A stretch of 64,000 nt of DNA from NCBI GenBank assembly GCA_963691705.1, contig OY829539.1, positions 9,798,501 to 9,862,500 on the forward strand. The letters run 5' to 3'. Numbering within the stretch: the stretch's first letter is position 1; each line of letters starts with the position of its first letter. The notes below the pieces were generated by a model. That model saw only the letters and a list, made by a program, of their open reading frames with translations. It searched no databases and was not told the origin of the DNA. Position numbers and translations under genes: made by a program. Below are positions 1-9,356 of this stretch, one piece after another. The DNA is from Viola odorata. Taxonomy: Eukaryota; Streptophyta; Magnoliopsida; Malpighiales; Violaceae.

Positions 1-255
1 GAGATTCTAGAACCTATTGATTATATTGATCATTTTCTTAAACCACCCTTCATTCTAACCATTTCTTCTTTATTTTGCAGGAACCCGAGTTAGAGTTTGA
101 ATCAGGCCGTGGTTACCTGCATAATGCCTCGCTAGAAATGGAACCTATCCTGTCATGGTTACCTGCATAATAATTTGCTAGAAGACCATTCACTTCATGT
201 GATAACTCACATCAAACTAAATGCATGGAAAACATCTAATAGAATTGATTGACAA

Positions 256-2590
256 CGTGAAGTTTGGATAGTCGAGCCTACGGCTATAAACAAGGGCGCT
301 TCGTGGGAGGCAACCCACGTGTTCCTCACTAGTATTTTTTGCTCGTTAAGATTTGAGGATATCTTTTCCTTTGAACTTTCTATTTAAATCCCTTTATTTC
401 AGGTGGACGAAAGGAGCACATCAATCATTAGCTTGGGCAAGCAACAAAATGACGACTAGAAGAATTCCATCGCTACCCAGCGGGACAGAGGAATCCTCCT
501 ACCAACTCTTGAATAATCGTCATTTCTACCCTTGCTGCTTCTGCTTCGCAAACCCCGGGTAGTCCCTTTCTTTTTATGCCTTTTCCTTTTAGTGTAGTCT
601 CGTTTCTACATTAAGGGACATTTCATCCATAGTTGGGATATTATTTTTGCAGGGGGGTAAACATACAGAATGATAGCTCGCAACAATGAGCTCTTTGCGT
701 CCATTTTACCTTGGCTTTAGCCCAACGCTACTCAGTGAGTGTAGAGGAATCCTCCTCCTGCTGACTTTGAAATGACTGTCATTTCTGCTCTATTGCACAT
801 GTTCAGAGAAGTCCATCTACCTCTCTGCCTCTTTAAATTTTGTACAAATAGTATGCATTCATTCCCATATTGGGGGCAACTTTTTTAATTGTTCAAAAAA
901 ATTTTGCGAGCGACCACGTCCTCACATTCTGTCTATAGAATTGCTAAAACTATTGAGATTTTTGTGAAATCAATTTTTTTGCTAAATAAAATCCACACTA
1001 CCCCCAAAATTGTCAAACCTTCCCTAAATTGAGCATGTTCAACATGTTTCTACATCATGGATAACTTGTGCATCCATTTGAAATTATGTGACATACATGA
1101 TCTCGCCTGCTAGCTCTTATATCCGCGGCATGTTTAGACGTAAGCAGTCACAAATACATCCCTGTGAGTATTTTGGGCCTTTATGCCATACTTCTTTCAT
1201 GAGTGCAAATGCTAAACTAAAGTGCTAGTTAGATTTGCATAATATCCAGGGTACATGCACCATTAGCCATGGGATAGCAGTAAAATGACATTGGACTTTG
1301 CTCTTTCTTCCATTTTCTTTTTTTATATATAAGACAATGAACAGTGCCAGACTGAGATTGCTAACCGGGGGCAAGGTGCACAGTGAGTGAGGTTTGCAAA
1401 AGAAGAAAGAAGAAATCCTTGAATATTGATGGTCGGCACTGGAAGGACGCCGAGAAGAGAAAGAAATGAAGGCCTCTGCCTTAAACCAAGACCAAGGAAA
1501 GCCAGCACGAAAACGGTACTTGCTCTATGTATTTTGTGTTAGAATAAAAAGAGAAAAAAAAAACAAAAAAAAAAGAAGAAAAAAAAACAGAGAAGAAAAA
1601 GAAAAAAAAAGAAAAAAGAAAAAAGATAGGAAAGAAAAGCAGAAGCAAGTACGAAAAATTGGCTCCAGGTCAATTTTCCAAAAGGAGAAAAGTGAAGCCT
1701 ATTTCCCCATAACAACCAAGGCAGGGGTGGTACACAGCAGTGGCAATTAGTCCGACCAGTCTCAGACCCATGAAAAACCTCATCGTCTAGGGTTCACCGA
1801 GATTCAAGGACTTAGAACCCAGTTGTATTCAAACAATAAATTGTGGACCTCTCAAGGGAAAGTTTCAGGGCTTCACCAAAGTAATCAAAGAGCGTTCCCG
1901 ACGAAGATCAAAGAACCTGGGCGTTTTCCCCTCAAAACGACCAAGGAGGAGCATATCCAACATCTAAGCACTACGCCCTCAAAGTGATAGTGGGAAGAAG
2001 TATCCCCAGCAAGACTGAAGGATTTGTGCACTTTGCCCTCACTGTGGCCAATCAGTAGGCCCTGTTCATTAAAGAAAATATATTCACTTCTTCTCCCCGC
2101 AAAGTCCTTTCGATTATTAGAATGCCCATGCATGTGCATCTTTATCTGAAGTTTATTCACTCGGATTGACATTGCAAATCTGACTGTGTGCTATGTTGCT
2201 GCATTTCTATGAGTGTAAACACATAGCCTTATTCCTGAGTGTGAGCGCAAACACTAATATCTGGTGAGGATTGCTTATGTCTACATGTTGTGGGAAAGTC
2301 TTGTCCTTGAGGTCGTTATCTCCTGGGCAAGATGCGGATGCTTTTCTAGACTTGTATCAAGCGTGCTTATATGATAGAAAATAGATGACATGTTCTCCAG
2401 AAATGCATAAACTTGTTGAACATTCTCTTGATAGGGAAGTTGCTTTTATAAAATACTGGGGGCAAACCTTTGGGTAGTGTGGGAATCCTTTCATATACAA
2501 CATATATGATTTGATTTCATTGTTTCCATTTATCATTTGCTCTACTTTTTTCCATCCACTGCTGCTTCGTGTTTGTTTCCTCCTTATTTG
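256..2590 (+). repeat. 3' internal region of the Ogre/Tat element, copy 1
   Basis: This stretch aligns in the same order with 20790-23765. Shared blocks include the Cys/Gly-rich-looking but non-coding phrase at 296-330, the block at 1080-1250 (matching 22400-22560) and the block at 2040-2590 (matching 23210-23765). No conserved reading frame runs through both copies, so it is treated as non-coding element sequence. Copy 2 has about 1 kb (about 21140-22110) that is absent here. Confidence 0.7.
1546..1650 (+). repeat. Near-homopurine tract, copy 1
   Basis: About 105 nt of almost pure A/G with a few C and one T. It occupies the same relative position as the uninterrupted purine run at 22854-22981 in the second Ogre/Tat copy, so it is a shared component of the element and not a random slippage product. 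Confidence 0.7.
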
Positions 2591-2699
2591 CAGGATACAT
2601 ATATACGTCAGGGGAATCTCACACTATGATCAAAATCCCTCCAATAAATCCATCCAATAAACACCTGAACGGAGTACGTTGCCACTCCTCAATCAACTT

Positions 2700-4150
2700 C
2701 GTGTGGCGGTTCAAACCCCACCTTTCAAAAATCGTATGGAGGTTCAGACCCCACCCATAAAAAAAAAACGTATGGAGGTTCAGACCCCACTCTCAAAAAA
2801 GTCATGTGGAGGTTCAGACCCCACATTTTAAAAAAATCGTGTGGCGGTTCAAACCCCACATTTCAAAAAATTGTGTGGCGGTTCAAACCCCACATTTTAA
2901 AAAAAAATCGTGTGGAGGTTCAAAAACCCCACCTCTCAAAAATCATGTGGCAGTTCAAGCCCCACCTTGCAAAAATCGTGTGGCGGTTCAAACCCCACCT
3001 TTCAAAAATCGTATGGAGGTTCAGACCCCACCCATAAAAAAAAAACTTATGGAGGTTCAGACCCCACTCTCAAAAAAGTCATGTGGAGGTTCAGACCCCA
3101 CATTTTAAAAAAATCGTGTGGCGGTTCAAACCCCACATTTCAAACAATTGTGTGGCGGTTCAAACCCCACATTTTTTAAAAAAATCGTGTGGAGGTTCAA
3201 AAACCCCACCTCTCAAAAATCATGTGGCGGTTCAAGCCCCACCTTGCAAAAATCGTGTGGCGGTTCAAACCCCACCTTTCAAAAATCGTATGGAGGTTCA
3301 GACCCCACCCATAAAAAAAAACGTATGGAGGTTCAGACCCCACTCTCAAAAAAGTCATGTGGAGGTTCAGACCCCACATCTCAAAAAAAAATCGTGTGGC
3401 GGTTCAAACCCCACCTTTCAAAAAAAAAAACAAAAAAAAAAAAAAAAAAAAAAAATTATGTGTGGAGGTTCAAAAACCCCACCTTTCAAAAAACGTATGG
3501 AGGTTCAAACCCCATTCTCAAAAAATCATGTGGCGGTTCTAACCCCACATCTCAAAAAATCGTGTGGAGGTTCAAACCCCACCTTTCAAAAAAATAAAAA
3601 AAATAAAAAATAAAAAAAAATAAAAAAAAATCGTGTGGAGGTTCAAACCCCACCTTTCAAAAAAATAACAAAAAAATAAATAAATAAAATTATGTGGGGA
3701 GACTTAAAAACCCCACCTTTCAAAAAAAAAAAAAAAAATCGTGTGGCGGTTCAACCCCACCTTGTAAAATTCATGTGACGGTTCAAACCCCATCTCTTTC
3801 AAAAATCGTATGGCGGTTCAAACCCCACCTTTCAAAAATCGTATGGCGGTTCAAACCCCACCTCTCAAAAAATCATGTGGCGGTTCAAAGCCCGCATTTC
3901 AAAAAAATCGTGTGGAGGTTCAAAAAAACTCCACCTTTCAAAAAATCGTGTGGCGGTTCAAGCCCCACCTTTCAAGAAATCGTGTGGCGGTTCAAACCCC
4001 ACCTCTCAAAAATCGTGTGGCGGTTTAAACCCCACCTTTCAAAGATCATGTGGCGGTTCAAGCCCCACCTTGCGAAAATCGTGTGGCGGCTCAAACCCCA
4101 CCTTTCAAGAAATCGTGTGGCGGTTCAAACCCCACCTTGCAAAAACCATT
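2700..4150 (+). repeat. Minisatellite array, ~33-35 bp monomer, with higher-order repeat
   Basis: Roughly forty monomers built on GTGTGGCGGTTCAAACCCCA followed by an A-rich spacer (CCTTTCAAAAATC and variants). Variants read TATGGAGGTTCAGACCCCA or TGTGGAGGTTCAAAAACCCC. A block containing the TATGGAGG variant recurs at 2733, 3011 and 3288, giving a higher-order period of about 277-278 bp (eight monomers). Poly-A-rich expansions at 3420-3455 and 3590-3700 break the register. The monomer length is close to a multiple of three, so long reading frames appear in several frames; these are not genes. Confidence 0.9.
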
Positions 4151-4179
4151 TAACGTTTGTTTTGCAGAATCAGTCATGA

Positions 4180-5570
4180 TTATCAGCGTCCAAGTGGAGC
4201 TGAATTTATCAACGTCCGAGTGGAGTTGTCGGCATCTGAGTAGAGCCATTATTGATCAGCGTCTGAGTAGAGCTGAATTTACATTTTCTGCATTGCGACA
4301 TTCGAGGGGAGACGTCCGAGTGAAGTCGCATTTTACATTTCTGTAAGGTATCCGAGTGGAACCAACAGCGTCCGAGTGGAGCTGAATTTATCAACGTCTG
4401 AGTGGAGTTGTCGGCATCTGAGTAGAGCCATTAGTGATCAGCGTCCAAGTGGAGCTGAATTTATATTTTTCAAGACATCCGAGTGGAGTCATCAGTGTCC
4501 GAGTGGAACTGAATTTGCAAGGTATCCGAGTGGAGCCATCAGCGTCTGAGCAGAGCTGAATTTACATTTTATGCATCGCGGAGTTAGAGAGGAGACGTCC
4601 CAGTGTAGCCGCAATTTACTTTTCTGCAAGGCATCCGAGTGGAGCCATCAGCGTCCGAGTGGAGCTAAATTTTCTTTTCTACAATTTAAATTTCCGCATC
4701 AGCAATTAAGTAGGCATCGAAGTGGTCAAATGGAGATATCCAAGTGAAGCTGCAATTTACAGTTCTGCAAAGCATCCTAGTATCCGAATTGAACAATCAA
4801 CGTCCAAGTGGAGTCGTCGACGTTTGAGTAGAGCCATTACTGCAAGACATCCTATTGAAGCTGTATTTACAGCACCGACATCCGAGTGGAGTTGTCAGTA
4901 TCTGAATAGAACCTATCAATCAGCGTCTGAGTAGAGCTGAATTTACCCTTCTACAAAGCATCTCGCATCCCAGTAGGCATCGGCGTTCGAGTGAAGCTGA
5001 ATTTATTTTTCTGCAATTTATTTTCCGCATAAGTGTCCCAGTAACATCGGCCTTGGAGCAGAACTGAATTGGCATTATTGCAAAGCTATCCAAATAGAGC
5101 CGTCAACATCAAAAAAGCTAAGTTTACACTTTTGTAATTTACTTTTCTGCAACACGGCATCCGTATAAGGCTGTTTGATTTTCTGCTTTCAGATTTATGT
5201 CCTTTCATAATATACATATATGAGTGGGACTAACTCACATTTTTACATCGCAGCATCCGAATGGAGCCATCAATGCCCGAATGAAAATGAATCTACGTTT
5301 CTCCGACGGTGTCTGAGTGAAACTGAATCCAAAAGGCATCCGAGTGGAGCCACCAGCATCTGAGTAGAGCTGAATTTATGTTTCTACCTTGAGACATCAG
5401 CATCCGAGTGAAGTTGAACTTATTTTCATGCGTTTTAATCAATGTCTGAGTGGAGGTAAATTTACAATTTTGGCAATTTTTATTTCTGTAAGGCATTCAA
5501 GCGAAGGTAAGCTCACATTCTCGCAATTTACATCTTTGCATCATGACGTCCGAGTGGAGTCATTTTCTTT
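4180..5570 (+). repeat. Second, degenerate tandem array (CATCCGAGTGGAGC-type)
   Basis: Dozens of diverged copies of CGTCCGAGTGGAGCTGAATT and CATCCGAGTGGAGCCATCAG alternate with T-rich spacers such as TTACATTTTCTGCA. Spacing is irregular (about 20-50 bp), so the array is older or more rearranged than the one before it. It ends shortly before the polypurine tract at 5661. Confidence 0.8.
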
Positions 5571-5660
5571 TTCTGCATTCCGAACATTCGTGGTACTGGG
5601 GCAACCGTCTTTACTGCTCATCAAAAATTTCAGTTACACTTTATTTTTGATAAGACAGTA

Positions 5661-5673
5661 AAGAGGGGGCAAC
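5661..5673 (+). other. Polypurine tract (plus-strand primer) of the Ogre/Tat element
   Basis: AAGAGGGGGCAAC directly precedes the LTR start TGTTGATACC. A purine tract abutting the 3' LTR is the expected plus-strand priming site. Confidence 0.75.
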
Positions 5674-7574
5674 TGTTGATACCCAAATTTTGACACGCAT
5701 AATTTAAATCGTTCATTTTTTGGCTCAATTTTGATCTTATTTTTATTATTATTATTTTCGTTTATTTACTATTTATTATCTTGTTTTATTTTGTTTCATG
5801 TCATTTTATTTTATTTTGTACGTATTTTATTTTTCATTCGAACTTTTGACACTTTAAAATAAAAATTTCTCGAGCTATTGGCTCGAATCAAATAAAATAA
5901 ATTCTCACTTTCGGCCGCAATCATCACACCCGCTCCCTTTCCTATTTTTTCAAAGACACATACCAACTTCTACCATTTTTTTCAAAGATTTGATACGAAC
6001 CGATCCTCCTCAATGAATCAACCCACCATTTCCTTTTAAGAAGGAAGCTCTCTGCCAAATCAAAAAGAAGAATCCTCTCCCTCATTTCAATTCCTCTTCG
6101 ATCACACACCCAAATCGACCAAACCCATCTCCGGCTACGAACCTTCTCAAACCAATTTCCTCTAACCCAACCCGAAATTAAATCCAAATCCATCACCCAT
6201 CGCCGCTGCCAACAGCCAAAGCCAAACAGCCACCATACCTCCGTCACCCCCAACCGCAGCAGCCGCCACCGCCTCAAACCATCACAAATCCACCAAACAA
6301 TCATCCCTCGGCCGAGTTAAATCCCAATCCCTTCCGATCCTTCTGCCCAAATTAAATCCGAATCCCTCTGCTAAATTAAAACCCAAATCAATCCCTGCGC
6401 TAAATCAAATTCAATCCGTGCAAATCCAAAATCCAATCCCCACACCAAATCAATTAAATCCCTGCCGCTCCACCCAAATCAAAACCGAACCCATCTCTTC
6501 CTCTGCTGCACAACCACCACATACTGCCACCGCAAGCCACCAGCTCCGACCAGCAACCACCACTCACCCGGCCAACCCGAATCTACTCCACCTAAAACCG
6601 GACCAACAAAATAATCAATCCACCCAAATCAATCACCGAAATCAGACTCAACCCAAACCGCCACGACCAGCAATCACCCGCCTCCGTCGACACTGCACCC
6701 GATCGCCGCCGCTGCTGCCGCACTACCGTTTCACCACTGCCCAGCCGCAAGCCACCAGCTTCCCAGCCACGCCGCCACAACCACTGCTCCTTGGCCGGAA
6801 GCAGCGAACAAAGAAAAGGAAAAAGAATAAGGAAAAAGGAGAAGGGAGGGCTGCGGCTGCAGCCCTAAAATGAAAGAAAGAATTAGAGGAGAAGAGAGGG
6901 GAACCTTGTCGTTTTGACAAGGAAAATTGGGAGGGGTTGGGCTTCGGCCCAACCAATGAAAGAAAAGAAGAATGGGCTACGGCCCAAGGGAGAAAAAATG
7001 AAAGAATGGGCTGCGGCCCATGAGTGAAAAATAAGAGAAATGGGCTGCGGCCCAAGCCCGTTTAATTAAAATCGCATACTAACTATTTCTCCATTTTCGC
7101 AGGTACCGAATTCACGATTATCATCCCGATCGGAGGCTCCGCCAACTTTAACGGGTAAGGTGATCTCATTCCTATTGATATTTGATCATTTGAAATTTAT
7201 TTGTGAATCCCTTACTAATACGCGTTTATTTGTCTATGTTGTTCGTATGTTTTGTTTGCATGACGATGCTCGACGAGCTTGATGGAGTTCGACGAGGAGT
7301 TTGATGTTCATTCCCAATTGCGGAGCTCGAATGGAGAATTTAATTGTTGTATTTATTTATTTGGGAATTTGTAATTAATTTATAATATTTATTTGCAGTA
7401 TTTATCTATTTTATTATTAATTGTTGCCACTAATCTTTGATCTGCAGGTAAAGCTCTCCAGGTATGTTTTCCTTTTTCCCCTCTTTATTTTGGATAAATG
7501 TATTTTAATGCGTGATTGTTAGAATTCGAATTAATCAGTTTGCATGATGCTTATACCATTGAATGTGCTTTATT

Positions 7575-7735
7575 TTATGCTTGTTTCGTGTGCGGCTTCG
7601 TCCCCACGAATTTACGCTTTATTTTGATGAATGTGTTTCATGTGCGGCTTCGACCCCACGATTGTATTTTAATTTATGCTATCTTGACGAATGTGTTTAT
7701 GTGCGCGGCTTCGACCCCACTTCCCGGTTTTTCTC
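7575..7735 (+). repeat. Three short direct repeats inside the LTR
   Basis: GTGCGGCTTCGNCCCCAC appears at about 7589, 7650 and 7706 (third copy GCGCGGCTTCGACCCCAC), spaced about 55-65 bp and separated by T-rich DNA with CTTNATGAATGTG-like phrases. The core resembles the monomer core of the minisatellite at 2700-4150. Confidence 0.6.
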
Positions 7736-8141
7736 TTTTCAATGTGTTTTTTTTCCGCATTCATATAAAACGGTACTTTGCTAGTCTATGCATGCTTAGA
7801 ATCACTTAGTAAATAGGATTAATCACGTGCAATGGCCCAATGACGATACTGGCGTCGCTTTGGTAAAGATTAATAAAACGGTAGTAATCTCACCAATTTT
7901 GCATGTAATCGGACTAATTTTGAACTCGGCTAAATATAACCGGAATAGGTATACAACCAACCTTTTTATCTTTTAGAGGATAAAAAAAATGTTATTAAAC
8001 AACTCGACAACAGTTAGGATAAAATCAATCTCACAAACTTAAGAACTAAAGCGACGATACCCCTTCTGAGGGCCAAATTACTTGTTTTCAACATGATTTT
8101 TAAACACCTTTTTTTAGAACCGGTAACCTTTTTAAGGATGA

Positions 8142-8170
8142 GACTCGGGTGCCTAACACCTTCCCGAGTC
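8142..8170 (+). promoter_or_regulatory. Conserved LTR stem-loop, copy 1
   Basis: Perfect 8-bp stem GACTCGGG/CCCGAGTC with a 13-nt loop TGCCTAACACCTT. Repeated at 11189-11217 (perfect) and 17618-17646 (one stem mismatch) in the other two LTRs. The conserved position near the LTR end suggests a role in the retroelement transcript (R region or 3' processing), which is inference. Confidence 0.5.
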
Positions 8171-8354
8171 CATTAAACGACCCCGAACCGTTGTTCTCGG
8201 GTTTAGACCCTTTTTATTTGTGCCTTAGTTTTTGTTTTATTTTCTTCTTTTTCAGACTTTTAGGTTTCCCTAAACCTTAGAAAAATAGGGTGGCGACTTC
8301 ATTGTTATGTGTTTTCACATTTGCGTCCCGAATTTCGCTCGCGACGGTGCGACA

Positions 8355-8856
8355 AATACCTTCACCTTTTTTTACATACATACAAATGTGGAAAAGAATA
8401 TTCCAATAGAAGTTTTTTTTTTAATATATAAACTTGGTATTCTCATCTCACCATGAGAGGCACCCATTCGGTTCCTTTTCGTGCATATTTAAGCTGGAAT
8501 GTAATTGATATTGTAAAATTTTAAAACAAATGTACTAAAACTCGAACCTAAAATATTAGAGCGAATCAAGTACTCTTCAATCAACTCAACTACGAACTCT
8601 TATTCATGTTTTTAGGTCAAGTATTTTGTCCAGAAATCAGTTTTTGAAAATTTTGAATAAGATATTAGTGATCCATAGGAATAACTGCTAGCGGATTGGA
8701 AGCCCACAGCGTTCAAAGAAAAAACATATTCGAGAGCCCATAGGAATAACTGCTACCGCATCCATCTGTCCGTTGGATGGGTACTTATAACTAATGGCTC
8801 AAACACTTGGTAGAACCGCGTGTCTACGTTGTTTTTATTCATTTAGTGGATTTTAT
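8355..8856. other. Non-coding DNA flanking the LTR
   Basis: No gene is visible. Short local duplications are present: CCATAGGAATAACTGCTA occurs near 8674 and 8739. A 49-bp segment starting at 8796 recurs at 9024 on the other side of a small MITE. Confidence 0.5.
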
Positions 8857-9007
8857 TAGGAGTGAGCACGAATTAAAAGATTCAACCGATCCGATTTGAT
8901 TAACACATCCGATCTAATTCAAATTGTATCGAAGGAAACTTCAAATAAAGAGTAAAAGATCTGATAAATTTCGGATTTTGACTGAACTATCTAAATGCTC
9001 GTCCTTA
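8857..9007. mobile_element. Short hAT-like MITE (151 bp)
   Basis: Termini TAGGAGTGAGCA and TGCTCGTCCTTA are imperfect inverted repeats. Flanking octamers GATTTTAT (8849-8856) and AATTTTAT (9008-9015) agree at 7 of 8 positions, the length expected for hAT target duplications. ATCCGAT-like subterminal motifs occur inside. It has no coding capacity. Confidence 0.55.
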
Positions 9008-9356
9008 AATTTTATAGCCGATGGGTCAAACACTTGGTAACACCGCGTGTCTACGTTGTTTTATTCATTTAGGGTGTGTTTGGTTGGCGGAATCAGGGAG
9101 GAAAGTGACTCGAAAATCTAAAATTTTGAGCTTTATTACGTTTCGTTTTGATAAGAAATCATTCTCCTCTCGAATCCAACTCTTCTTGACCCCTTTTAGG
9201 TAGTGTTTGGTTCACGGAATGCTACTTTCCCCCTTGGAATCACTCTTCCGGGAGAATGATACCCGGGAGAGTGATTGAGGGGAATGTTAGTTTTTTGTGT
9301 TCCGGGAAAGTAACATTGTGTTTGTTTTGTACTTAGAAATCCTTAAGGAAAGTAAG

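Larger units (their letters stand above)
1..8354 (+). mobile_element. Ogre/Tat-type Ty3/gypsy retrotransposon, 3' part (internal 3' region plus 3' LTR)
   Basis: The element enters from the left edge and ends with an LTR at 5674-8354. No pol domain is visible. The sequence around 256-335 holds the phrase GGGCGCTTCGTGGGAGGCAA, which recurs at 20809-20828 in a second copy, so 256 to about 2590 is the segment that follows gag-pol. Two tandem arrays (2700-4150 and 4180-5570) lie between this segment and the polypurine tract. Long 3' untranslated regions carrying tandem repeats are known for Ogre/Tat elements. The LTR start (TGTTGATACCC) and end (GGTGCGACA) and the adjacent AAAGAGGGGGCAAC tract fit that lineage. 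Family assignment rests on motifs only; the left TSD is outside the window. Confidence 0.75.
5674..8354 (+). repeat. Ogre/Tat 3' LTR (2681 bp)
   Basis: It starts TGTTGATACCCAAATTTTGA and ends GACGGTGCGACA. Its distal third shares ordered blocks with the solo LTR at 9357-11425 and the LTR ending at 17864: a hairpin-forming GACTCGGG...CCCGAGTC, a T-rich stretch, and AGGGTGGCGACTTCATTG. The middle part (about 6100-6800) is C/A-rich and differs between copies. Palindromes of the form TGGGCTNCGGCCCA occur four times at 6936-7055. Confidence 0.8.

Noticed and set aside
2700..4150. CRISPR-like array
   Set aside because: Repeats and spacers both drift, spacers are A-rich and not unique, and the setting is a plant retrotransposon.
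2569..4346. Many overlapping 60-176-residue frames (VWRFKPHLSK-type peptides)
   Set aside because: They are translations of the minisatellite in several frames; the unit length is close to a multiple of three, and no frame is favoured.
6418..7055. Pro/Gln/Thr-rich 151-residue frame and overlapping minus-strand frames
   Set aside because: They lie inside the Ogre/Tat LTR and have low-complexity C/A-rich composition that is not conserved in the other LTRs.
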